Positions 1 to 6,263 of a stretch of DNA of 8,974 bases are shown here, piece after piece. Positions within the stretch are counted from its first letter, which is position 1; every line of letters begins with the position of its first letter. The stretch is from Synechococcales cyanobacterium PMM_0073 (lineage in GTDB: Bacteria; Cyanobacteriota; Cyanobacteriia; Elainellales; Elainellaceae), in NCBI GenBank assembly GCA_949127695.1, contig CASBQH010000489.1, positions 1 to 8,974 of the forward strand. Direction: 5' to 3'. The position numbers and the translations under genes were made by a program. Under the pieces are notes generated by a model. The model saw only the letters and a list, made by a program, of their open reading frames with translations, searched no databases and was not told where the DNA came from.

Positions 1-2208
1 CTTCAAGAGGTGCCGCTGAGCCGCTCCAAAATTGCAATCATTGTCGGTCCTCAGAACCCCTATAGCGGCGACATTACCTTTGATCAGTTCGCCCAGATCT
101 TTCGCGGCGAAATTACCGACTGGTCAGAGCTAGGCGGTCAGCCCGGTCCGATTCGGTTTATTTCTCGACCAGAGTTTAGCGATACTCGCCAAGCCTTTAG
201 AAACTATCCGGCTTTCCAATCAGCTCCCTTCCAAACGGGCGCAACTGCTGTGCCGGTGGCCACGGACGAAACGGCAGATGTGATTAAAGAGCTGGGGACA
301 GACGGCATTAGCTACAGCATTGCGGATCAGGTGCTGGGCAATAGTAGCGTCAAAATTGTGCCCATGCACAAAACTCTGCCCGACGACCCGCGCTATCCGT
401 TCTCGCAGCCCCGCGCCTATATCTACAGAGAGGCCGATCCGGCAGTGCAGGCGTTTCTGGGTATTGCGACAGGCGCTGTTGCCCCGATTGCCGCCGCCGC
501 TACCGCCGCTTCGCCCTCAGCTGTGGCTCCAGCTGCGCCGATCACTGAGTCGCCCATCGCTGAGTCGCCCGCCGCAGCCGGATCGGGAGATCCGGCTGCT
601 GTTGCTCAAGCCCCAGAAACAACTGTGGCGGCTGAGCGGGGCGGTCTGCCTCCCTGGCTCTGGCTGCTGGGTCTGCCGCTAATTGGCGGTCTGCTCTGGT
701 GGCTGACCAAAGGGCGTGCGCCCATCCCCACGCCCGTTGCGGCGACAGCTCCTATTGCTCCACCCCTGGCGGCTCCAGTCGTGCCTCCCGTCAGCCCCAT
801 TTCAGAAGGCCGGATTATTCTTACCCCGCGCGACTGTCGTCATGCCTATGCCTATTGGGAGGTGGATGAAAACCGCAAGGCGCAAGTTCGCGAACAGGGC
901 GGCCAAAAGCTGGCGCTGCGGCTCTATGACGTGACTGATGTAGATATGGAGCGGCAGGTGCCTCACAGCGTCAAGCAATTTGACTGCCGCGAGTCTGCGC
1001 CAGACCTCCAGGTGCCGATCAGCGTCGATGACCGCGACTATGTGGCTGAGCTGGGCTACGTGAGCGAAGATGGCCGCTGGCTGAAGGTGGCGCGTTCAGA
1101 GCATGTGCGCGTCCCGGCCTGTTCGGTTGCGCCAGTTGTGGCTCCAGCTGCGGCTGCGGCTCCAGTGGCCGACATGCCCAGACTAACCATGCCGACCGCA
1201 GCCGTCACAGCTTTGGCAGGCGGGGCGGCGCTCGCGGGTGCAGCTGCCATAAATGCCGCCAAGCCCAAAGCGCCTGAGCCGCCGGTAGTACCCCCAGTAG
1301 CGCCAGTTGTAGCAGCCGCTGCGCCCCTGCCCGACTCGACCCAGAGCCGCATGATCTTAACGCCCAAAGATAGCCACCATGCCTATGCCTATTGGGAGCT
1401 ATCAGATGCCGAGAAAGCGGCACTCAAAGCCCAGGGTGGCGAGCAGTTCGCGCTGCGGCTGCATGATGTGACGGGCTTATCCGCAGATGCGCCTCTGCCT
1501 GCCGCAATTCAGCAATTTGACTGTGCCGACACAGATCAAGATCAGCATTTGGTGCTGCCTGAGAGCGACCATGACTATCTGGCTGAAGCTGGCTATGTGA
1601 CGGCGGACGGCGGCTGGCTGAAGCTAGCGCGCTCCAACTCCACTCGCGGGCTGGCGCAGACGACGGCTGGCGCAGGCTTAGCAGCAGGCGCAGGCTTGGC
1701 AGGCGCAGGTTTGGCAGGCGCAGGCTTAGCAGGCGCAGGCTTAGCAGATGCCGCTCCCCGCTCAATTGTGAGCGACCTGCGACCCGCTGAAACCGACCGC
1801 CAGCATGTAGTGCGCGACGTGAAGCATATTACGGTGCATAGCCGCCACAACTGCTTCTTGCTAAATACGGATCAGATGCGGCATTTGCAGGAGCAGACCG
1901 CAGTCACCAAGCCGCTTCAGCCGGGACTCTACCAGATTCAGATTAAGAGCGGCGCGTTTGGCTATGGCGTCACGCCCGAATCCAGCGAGCCGCTGGTGAT
2001 GCTCTGGATCGCAGGGGGCAAGTTTATTAACAAAGAGACGAACGTGCCCGTAAATGCCACTTGGTCAACCCTGAACGGCTACGAAGACGTGATCACCCTA
2101 GAGGTGCTGGAGCCGACCATTCTCCATGCCTTCTTTATGGATACGCATCTTGAAGATAACGAGGGCGAAGTGACGCTAGTGGTGACTCAGCAGGCCACAG
2201 CAGAATAG
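1..2208 (+). CDS. PBP-like / DUF4912 modular membrane-anchored protein (5' end missing)
   Basis: The reading frame is open from base 1, so the gene starts upstream and the GTG at 10 is only an internal codon. Bases 1-475 encode the C-terminal part of a phosphate-binding-protein-like (PstS-type) fold (for example the stretches FAQIFRGEITDW and GTDGISYSIADQV). A Pro/Ala-rich linker follows, then one hydrophobic helix (WLWLLGLPLIGGLLWWL, about 652-702). Two DUF4912-type domains lie at about 811-1110 and 1348-1650; each begins with an ILTP-K/R-D motif and shares HAYAYWE. A GAGLA repeat (1669-1746) leads to a beta-rich C-terminal region (about 1765-2205) that I do not recognise. From the layout the binding domain should be outside the membrane. 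DUF4912 has no known biochemical role, so transport, sensing or a structural envelope role are all possible. A terminator directly follows. Domain calls are from memory of the families. Confidence 0.85.
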   Translation, partial: LQEVPLSRSKIAIIVGPQNPYSGDITFDQFAQIFRGEITDWSELGGQPGPIRFISRPEFSDTRQAFRNYPAFQSAPFQTGATAVPVATDETADVIKELGTDGISYSIADQVLGNSSVKIVPMHKTLPDDPRYPFSQPRAYIYREADPAVQAFLGIATGAVAPIAAAATAASPSAVAPAAPITESPIAESPAAAGSGDPAAVAQAPETTVAAERGGLPPWLWLLGLPLIGGLLWWLTKGRAPIPTPVAATAPIAPPLAAPVVPPVSPISEGRIILTPRDCRHAYAYWEVDENRKAQVREQGGQKLALRLYDVTDVDMERQVPHSVKQFDCRESAPDLQVPISVDDRDYVAELGYVSEDGRWLKVARSEHVRVPACSVAPVVAPAAAAAPVADMPRLTMPTAAVTALAGGAALAGAAAINAAKPKAPEPPVVPPVAPVVAAAAPLPDSTQSRMILTPKDSHHAYAYWELSDAEKAALKAQGGEQFALRLHDVTGLSADAPLPAAIQQFDCADTDQDQHLVLPESDHDYLAEAGYVTADGGWLKLARSNSTRGLAQTTAGAGLAAGAGLAGAGLAGAGLAGAGLADAAPRSIVSDLRPAETDRQHVVRDVKHITVHSRHNCFLLNTDQMRHLQEQTAVTKPLQPGLYQIQIKSGAFGYGVTPESSEPLVMLWIAGGKFINKETNVPVNATWSTLNGYEDVITLEVLEPTILHAFFMDTHLEDNEGEVTLVVTQQATAE
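1669..1746 (+). repeat. 15-bp coding tandem repeat (GAGLA units)
   Basis: Four contiguous 15-bp units (1687-1746) of the form ggcgcaggcttagca encode GAGLA. A fifth exact unit at 1669-1683 is set off by one extra Ala codon. Units differ only at silent third or first codon positions (ctt/ttg/tta contexts), so copy number could vary without breaking the frame. The repeat forms a flexible small-residue linker between the second DUF4912 domain and the C-terminal region. Confidence 0.9.
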
Positions 2209-2238
2209 CCTGAGACAGACTGGCGCTGCCTACAGCGC

Positions 2239-2283
2239 AAAATTGGGAGTGAGGGGCAAGCATCCTTCATTCCCAATTTTTTT
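2239..2283 (+). terminator. Rho-independent terminator after the DUF4912 gene
   Basis: An 18-bp stem (2239-2256 with 2263-2280; three of the pairs are G-U wobbles) closes on a six-base loop, caagca. The descending arm runs into a T tract (2277-2283). It lies 31 bases after the stop codon. The left arm begins with four A residues, so it may work weakly in the other direction too. Confidence 0.9.
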
Positions 2284-2407
2284 AATTTTCCTGTATAAAA
2301 AAGCGGTCGATGCTTTACGATTGCAGTGAAGTTTTCAACTCGGCAGAGTGCTCAGATTTGACAGGGCAGTTCAACTATCAAATTCAGTCAAATTCAGTGA
2401 GGTCAAG

Positions 2408-2797
2408 ATGGTAAGACGCAGAACAGGCGGATTTCTCAGAGATTTTCAAGAGTTTGTTAACCGAGGCAACGTGGTTGACTTGGCCGTTGCGGTAGTAATT
2501 GGCGGCGCGTTTGGCAAAGTGATTGACGCAGTTGTGACGCTGGTGACAGGCGCAATTCTCGACCCGGCGCTGAAAGCTGCCAACGTAGACAGCATCCGGG
2601 ATTGGCCTGTCGGAGAGGTGCTGATTGCAATTATTAACTTTGTGCTAATTGCCTTTGTCGTCTTTTTGATTATTAAAGCGCTAGAGCGATTTAAGCGCGA
2701 AGAAGCCGCTGCCGCGCCTGATCCCGTCGCAACTCACCAGCAGCTGGCCGATGCCACCAACCGACTCGCCGCCGCGATTGAGTCACGCCAGCTCTAG
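2408..2797 (+). CDS. mscL: Large-conductance mechanosensitive channel MscL
   Basis: The 129-residue product is a clear MscL, the inner-membrane pore that opens under membrane tension to release solutes after hypo-osmotic shock. The diagnostic N-terminal block is present (FVNRGNVVDLAVAVVIGGAFGKV, residues 17-38), covering the amphipathic helix and the start of TM1. TM2 spans about residues 70-92 and is followed by charged residues (ERFKREE) and a C-terminal helix (about 110-126). The loop between the two membrane helices is about a dozen residues shorter than in E. coli. I chose ATG 2408 because GAGG (2399-2402) is five bases upstream and translation then begins just before the conserved helix; an in-frame codon at 2348 would add 20 unrelated residues. 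It sits alone between a terminator and a convergent gene. Confidence 0.96.
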   Translation: MVRRRTGGFLRDFQEFVNRGNVVDLAVAVVIGGAFGKVIDAVVTLVTGAILDPALKAANVDSIRDWPVGEVLIAIINFVLIAFVVFLIIKALERFKREEAAAAPDPVATHQQLADATNRLAAAIESRQL

Positions 2798-2832
2798 GAG
2801 TCGCTGTAAGAAGGCTCAAAGCTAGAGCTGGC
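2787..2832. terminator. Convergent-gene inverted repeat, possible bidirectional terminator
   Basis: A perfect 11-bp inverted repeat, gccagctctag (2787-2797) and ctagagctggc (2822-2832), flanks a 24-base loop. Each arm contains the last codons and TAG stop of one of the two convergent genes, so both proteins end in Gln-Leu. There is no T tract, so it is not a classical intrinsic terminator, and the terminating role is inferred from its position only. Confidence 0.45.
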
Positions 2833-4096
2833 TCTCTGCTGCCTCTGGCGTCTCGCAGCTACAAACTTCTGTGGCAATCGCAACTTGCAAGGTTTCTAGC
2901 CAGTCTGTGACGCGCCCCGTCACCTGTTCAAAGTCCTGACTGAGCAGGCGGTTGACCAGCCTGGAGGCTCTCAGCAGCGCTGCTCCATTGATATACAGCT
3001 CCGACGTGGGGTAGCGCTGCATCACTTCAATGGGGCTGAGCTGCCCGTCTTGGGCTGAGAGTACCAGCGCCGAACGCAGCGCCGGGATATTGCCCCGTCC
3101 AGAGGCAGTATGCACCACTTCACTGATCCGAAACAGCAGATATTCGCCCAGAATGTTGCTAAGCGCGCTCTCAACCTGGAGAAAGTTGACCTTGACGGAT
3201 TTGTTGAGCGCCGCTTGAAATTCGGCAGGTGAAATCTTGGCAAGCTTCAGGTAAAAATTTAGCTGGCGAGAAGGCTGGCCGGTCTCGGCAAATTCGGCCA
3301 GTTCGGCCATGCTCAGAGAGCGCCCTATTGGCCCAAAGGTGATGACGATCCTGGCAGCGCCTTCAGACTCGCTGCTTGCCCTCTGTGCCACTAATTGGTC
3401 TGAGCTATATGTCTTGGGGGTTGCTGCGGCTACCATCAGGCTGCAAGGTGCTAGGTCTTTGAGCGCCTTGGCCGCAGCAGGTACGTCACATTCACAGAGC
3501 CAGTCGTTGATCAGCTGCCTAGACTCAAACAGCGGCTGAAGTCTTTCTAAAAACAGGCTAACATCGCCATAAACCTGCTCCAACTGAAGCAGATCAACCC
3601 GCACCGTAGGTTCAGGATAGGCGCTGATGACGCTGAGAATTGTAAAATCGGTTTGCTCGCTGGCAGCAAATAGAGCGCTGCGGAGTCCTAGATAGTTGGG
3701 CTGCCCAGATGGCGAACCCACCAGCTTATTGATTTGGTACAGAATAAACTGACCGTTGGGCGACAGCTCTCGATCGCCGCTGGGGGCAAAGCGCACCGGC
3801 AAATCATCAATCAGCAGCTGGCGGTTTAAAGGCGTGCTGGCTGGAATCTGCTGGATAAAATCTGCCAGTTCAGGTGAAATTTCTCCCTGATGGGCAAAGG
3901 CTTCTAGCTCAGTGAGGGAAACCGTAACTTTTCGATCGGCATACTGCAAAACGGCGCGCTCTGCGGCCTCGGCTGATCCAGTAAAATAGAAGCAGGTTGA
4001 AAGACTGGCTCCGGCAATTCCCAGCAGCGCTAGCCACCGCGAACGATTGCCCAGCTTGGCAGAGCCAGCCCATGCTTTTGCAGATTGGGCAATCAT
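2822..4096 (-). CDS. Secreted protein with two tandem DUF1400 domains
   Basis: With the ATG at 4096 the product has 424 residues. A positively charged N-terminus, a hydrophobic core (WLALLGIAGASLSTCFYF, about 21-38) and a SAEA-A site near 42-45 form a likely signal peptide, so the protein is probably periplasmic or thylakoid-lumenal. Two homologous segments follow, about residues 46-180 and 248-380. Each starts with AER/AAR plus a beta strand and an SxxELxxFA motif, and each later carries LRSAL and a YP motif. This matches DUF1400, which is normally the N-terminal part of cyanobacterial alpha/beta hydrolases. No GxSxG nucleophile elbow or hydrolase domain is present, so enzymatic activity is not expected. 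The start is supported by GAGGGG ten bases upstream; a TTG at 4129 is the alternative. The XRE gene lies 82 bp upstream on the same strand. Confidence 0.8.
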   Translation of the reverse strand: MIAQSAKAWAGSAKLGNRSRWLALLGIAGASLSTCFYFTGSAEAAERAVLQYADRKVTVSLTELEAFAHQGEISPELADFIQQIPASTPLNRQLLIDDLPVRFAPSGDRELSPNGQFILYQINKLVGSPSGQPNYLGLRSALFAASEQTDFTILSVISAYPEPTVRVDLLQLEQVYGDVSLFLERLQPLFESRQLINDWLCECDVPAAAKALKDLAPCSLMVAAATPKTYSSDQLVAQRASSESEGAARIVITFGPIGRSLSMAELAEFAETGQPSRQLNFYLKLAKISPAEFQAALNKSVKVNFLQVESALSNILGEYLLFRISEVVHTASGRGNIPALRSALVLSAQDGQLSPIEVMQRYPTSELYINGAALLRASRLVNRLLSQDFEQVTGRVTDWLETLQVAIATEVCSCETPEAAESQL

Positions 4097-4178
4097 TTCA
4101 GAACTTCCCCTCAACAGTTTCTGCTCCAAAATTCTATCGGCTCAAACCTCACTTTGAACCCTCAGCTCAATCCCAGAG

Positions 4179-4427
4179 CTATCCCCCCTGTGGCTGCTGC
4201 GGTTCAGACTGCTCTAGCTGCGGCTCAGCGCAGTAGGCCAACAGATCACCGGGCTGGCAGTCGAGCGCTTCACAGAGCCGCATGAGCGTAGCCATCTCTA
4301 GGCGAAGCGGCGGCTTGTGCTTCAGCTTGCTGATCGTGTTGGGATGCAGGCCGGTTGCCAGCCCCAATCGACGATAGTTCATGCCCTGCTTCGCCATCTG
4401 TCCGGCCAATCGCCATTCAATTCCCAT
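4179..4427 (-). CDS. Small XRE (Cro/C1)-type HTH regulator
   Basis: The 82-residue protein is almost entirely one Cro/C1 helix-turn-helix domain. The core runs from about residue 16 to 65: NYRRLGLATGLHPNTISKLK contains the turn and recognition helix (HPNTISKLK), followed by the family's MATLMRLCEALDCQPGDLL segment. A Gln/Glu/Pro-rich tail ends the protein. There is no ligand or protease domain, so it probably binds DNA as a simple dimer. AGGAG lies six bases before the ATG. Direct repeats of 11 bp directly upstream (4439-4471) are a plausible autoregulatory operator. The DUF1400 gene follows by 82 bp and may be co-transcribed; three small genes diverge on the other side, and this protein could control either flank. 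Confidence 0.88.
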   Translation of the reverse strand: MGIEWRLAGQMAKQGMNYRRLGLATGLHPNTISKLKHKPPLRLEMATLMRLCEALDCQPGDLLAYCAEPQLEQSEPQQPQGG

Positions 4428-4471
4428 GTTCTGCTCCTGCTGTTTTCCTGCTGTTTACATGCTGTTTACAT
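4428..4471 (-). promoter_or_regulatory. 11-bp direct repeats upstream of the XRE gene, candidate operator
   Basis: Read on the minus strand toward the ATG, the unit ATGTAAACAGC occurs twice exactly (4471-4461 and 4460-4450), then as AGGAAAACAGC (4449-4439), then as a degenerate AGGAGCAGAAC (4438-4428) that carries the ribosome binding site. The 11-bp period places units about one helical turn apart, as is common for repeated regulator sites. Protein binding is inferred, not shown. Confidence 0.55.
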
Positions 4472-4575
4472 ACGCGATCTGCCTCTGCCGGAGCGGTCTT
4501 GCCATCTGCTTGCTATCCGGCTCAAACCCAGCATTTTCCTACGCTTGAGGGATTAAGCAATGCTCACAAATCGTT

Positions 4576-4585
4576 GCTTTAAAGC
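4576..4585. promoter_or_regulatory. Perfect 10-bp palindrome in the divergent intergenic region
   Basis: The palindrome gctttaaagc sits between the XRE gene and the small-gene module, 36 bp upstream of the LexA-like site. It could be a dimeric repressor site or a chance palindrome; nothing else supports a role. Confidence 0.25.
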
Positions 4586-4620
4586 TGGCAATCCTGCCGA
4601 ACAAAGGCTAAACTAAATAT

Positions 4621-4634
4621 AGAACATTTGTACT
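4621..4634 (-). promoter_or_regulatory. Candidate LexA (SOS) box
   Basis: The minus-strand sequence AGTACAAATGTTCT fits the published cyanobacterial (Anabaena) LexA consensus RGTACNNNDGTWCB at all fourteen positions. The plus strand reads AGAACATTTGTACT, one mismatch from the Gram-positive GAAC-N4-GTTC core. It lies 75 bp before the ATG at 4710 and next to an AT-rich stretch (taaactaaatata, 4609-4621) that could be the -10 region, so LexA bound here could block transcription of the small-gene module. Binding itself is inferred. Confidence 0.65.
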
Positions 4635-4709
4635 AATTCTTCGCGATTCTACCTCTGCCAAATCTCTCTACCCAATCCCTCTGTCAAATTCTGCTAAAGC
4701 GCCAAGCCC

Positions 4710-4991
4710 ATGACTGCACTTTTCATTGACACAGATGCCACGCAGGTCGCTCTACAGGCCGCAGCCACAGAACTCCAAGCTCGGTTGGCCGAAGCCTCCG
4801 GGGAGCGCTACCGCGTCGAAGATTTGCAGATGGCTCTGGCGCACTGGCTAGAGCTGTCAATTGAGAGCCTGGTTGAAGATGCTTTATTTCACGCCCTAGA
4901 AGGAGACCGCTCCTATGCCTTTAACCGTCGCGCCTTTGAAACCCAGCTCTGCCGCCTCCAGTCTGACGCTGCTAGCTCCCAGGCTGCTTAA
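4710..4991 (+). CDS. Hypothetical small helical protein (first gene of module)
   Basis: I do not recognise this 93-residue protein. It is predicted to be mainly helical and acidic, with Ala/Leu/Glu-rich stretches (ALQAAATELQARLAEA, about 14-29; LAHWLELSIESLVEDALFHALEG, about 43-65), no membrane segment and no signal peptide. It has one Cys (C81). The ATG is the only sensible start, but no strong Shine-Dalgarno sequence precedes it and the leader is pyrimidine-rich. The candidate LexA box at 4621-4634 lies in its upstream region. The next gene follows by 131 bp in the same direction. Codon and base use look like the neighbours. Its existence rests on an open frame, position in a run of same-strand genes and protein-like composition. 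Confidence 0.6.
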   Translation: MTALFIDTDATQVALQAAATELQARLAEASGERYRVEDLQMALAHWLELSIESLVEDALFHALEGDRSYAFNRRAFETQLCRLQSDAASSQAA

Positions 4992-5066
4992 CTTCCTTTA
5001 ATTGCCGCTGCTTAGTCAGCCACCAACCGCCTGTGATTCACAGCTATTACTACAGCCTGCCTACAA

Positions 5067-5082
5067 TGCAGCCCTTGCTGCA
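5067..5082 (+). other. Small hairpin in the leader of the coiled-coil gene
   Basis: tgcagc (5067-5072) and gctgca (5077-5082) pair around a four-base loop, cctt. A smaller one, ctgtg-att-cacag, lies just upstream at 5031-5043. Neither has a T tract. They may shape the 131-base leader between the first two module genes, or be chance. Confidence 0.2.
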
Positions 5083-5122
5083 CCTGCCTTTACCCAATCA
5101 ACCTGACCCTGAGGTATGCATC

Positions 5123-5476
5123 ATGAGACTTCTAGACTATCCGGCCACCATTGCCCAAAAGCAGCGCGAGTTGCTCCAAGCCGAGCAGCATATTCGCCGC
5201 CTGCAAGATATCCTCAATCGCCTCACCGCCGAGGTGGATACCACGATTGCCTTTGACGGCGAGCTGCGGAACGACGCTCAGCGCAAGGCCAAGCGCCTAG
5301 AGCTAATGAAGTCAAGCGACTCCCGCAAGGCTGCCACCAATCTGCAAATGGCGCATGACCGCAGATCCGAAATTGAAATTGATCTAGGCTTGCTGCGGAA
5401 CCAGTTCTCGGTGCTGAAACTAGAAATTCGCGAGTCAATTGCCACCCGCGAGTTGCAGATGCTGGACGCCGCCTGA
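5123..5476 (+). CDS. Hypothetical coiled-coil protein (second gene of module)
   Basis: The 117-residue product is strongly charged and helical. Heptad-like stretches lie at about residues 10-38 (AQKQRELLQAEQHIRRLQDI) and 78-112 (RRSEIEIDLGLLRNQFSVLK), separated by a short DTTIAFDGELRNDAQRKAKR segment. The helix-break-helix layout with a central D/N-AQRKA block reminds me of early-region helical proteins of phages and plasmids, but I cannot assign a family. No membrane or export signal is present. I chose ATG 5123 because GAGG at 5111-5114 is eight bases upstream; a GTG at 5033 would add 30 residues of a different composition and has no ribosome site. The third gene follows by 80 bp. Co-expression under the LexA-like site is inferred. 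Confidence 0.72.
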   Translation: MRLLDYPATIAQKQRELLQAEQHIRRLQDILNRLTAEVDTTIAFDGELRNDAQRKAKRLELMKSSDSRKAATNLQMAHDRRSEIEIDLGLLRNQFSVLKLEIRESIATRELQMLDAA

Positions 5477-5556
5477 TTTCCTGTTGCTGCCTGTTTGCCC
5501 TACTGATTTTGCTTTCACTTTCGTTGCTTCAACCCTTTACTTCTTTGGAAACCACC

Positions 5557-6159
5557 ATGACTACCGACGCTCTAATCTTGCAGCAAATCTCTCAGCAAAA
5601 TCTGATCTTGCAGCAGCTGGTTGATCTATTACAGCAGAAGCAGCCGCTGGGCTTTAGCGAAGCGCCTCGCCCCCGCTACATCTACTGCAACCGCAGCCAG
5701 AGCTGTCTCTGGTACTGGCTGAATGACGCCCGTGAGGCCATGCCGATTTTGCAGACGGCGTTGACCTGTCTGGTGGAAAAGCTGGAGTTTAAGCAGGTGG
5801 AGCGGCGCGGCAAAGACACCTGGAAAATTCATCTGCATGTGCGAGCCGATCGGCGCTACATCTTAGAAGCGGGCTACGACTCCAATTTCTCGAAGTCGCT
5901 GCTCTCGGCGCTGTCGGTAATTACGCCGCCGCAGCTCAGCCAGCCCCTGACAATTGAAGTGCAGGCGGCTGACTCAGAAGAAGTGCTGTTTTGCCGGGTC
6001 TATGCGAATGGCGAGCTGGTGTTTGCCCCTTGGGATGACAGCACGGTCTGGAAAGTGGTGGCGAAGCGGGCGATTGCCAATGTCGATGCTGCCAACGCCA
6101 GACGAGTCAAGACAGAGGTGCAGGCAGAGCAGCCGGAGTTTGTCCAAAGCTTGAACTAA
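5557..6159 (+). CDS. Hypothetical protein, third gene of module
   Basis: The 200-residue product is unrecognised. Residues 6-30 form a Gln/Leu-rich helix (LILQQISQQNLILQQLVDLL), probably a coiled coil that could bind the preceding coiled-coil protein. Residues 40-75 contain Cys44, Cys50 and Cys71 with an aromatic LWYWL patch. Alternating beta strands follow (WKIHLHV, 89-95; LTIEVQA, 131-137; EVLFCRVYANGELVFAPWD, 142-160), then a basic tail (about 168-186). A beta-barrel or nucleic-acid-binding fold is conceivable, but this is only inference from strand pattern and context. ATG 5557 has GGAA six bases upstream; TTG 5509 is a less likely start. psbK follows 104 bp downstream and probably has its own promoter. 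Confidence 0.75.
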   Translation: MTTDALILQQISQQNLILQQLVDLLQQKQPLGFSEAPRPRYIYCNRSQSCLWYWLNDAREAMPILQTALTCLVEKLEFKQVERRGKDTWKIHLHVRADRRYILEAGYDSNFSKSLLSALSVITPPQLSQPLTIEVQAADSEEVLFCRVYANGELVFAPWDDSTVWKVVAKRAIANVDAANARRVKTEVQAEQPEFVQSLN

Positions 6160-6199
6160 CGCTGACCCATGCCGAAATGCCGAGCGGAGTCCAGATCAA

Positions 6200-6221
6200 G
6201 CAGCGCGCTGCATGTTACGAT
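6200..6221 (+). promoter_or_regulatory. Possible psbK promoter with overlapping palindrome
   Basis: A perfect 12-bp palindrome, gcagcgcgctgc (6200-6211), is followed by an extended -10-like element, TG-T-TACGAT (6213-6221), 42 bases before the psbK ATG. No good -35 hexamer is visible. The palindrome would fall in the spacer, where a repressor could act. Alternatively the AT-rich ttattaaa (6231-6238) could be the -10. Confidence 0.3.
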
Positions 6222-6263
6222 CAGTGTCAATTATTAAACTCGCGTTGGAAGGTGGACTGATTC

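Noticed and set aside
1056..1850. Several long minus-strand open frames (72-113 residues) opposite the DUF4912 gene
   Set aside because: They are mirror readings of GC-rich, Ala/Pro-rich and repeated coding sequence; their products are low-complexity (PAPAK-type repeats) and lie fully inside a well-supported gene.
4097..4129. TTG start at 4129 for the DUF1400 protein
   Set aside because: There is no ribosome site before it, whereas GAGGGG lies well placed before the ATG at 4096; the signal peptide is complete from either start.
5033..5122. GTG start extending the coiled-coil protein by 30 residues
   Set aside because: The extension is aromatic and Pro-rich, unlike the charged helical protein, and has no ribosome site; ATG 5123 has GAGG.
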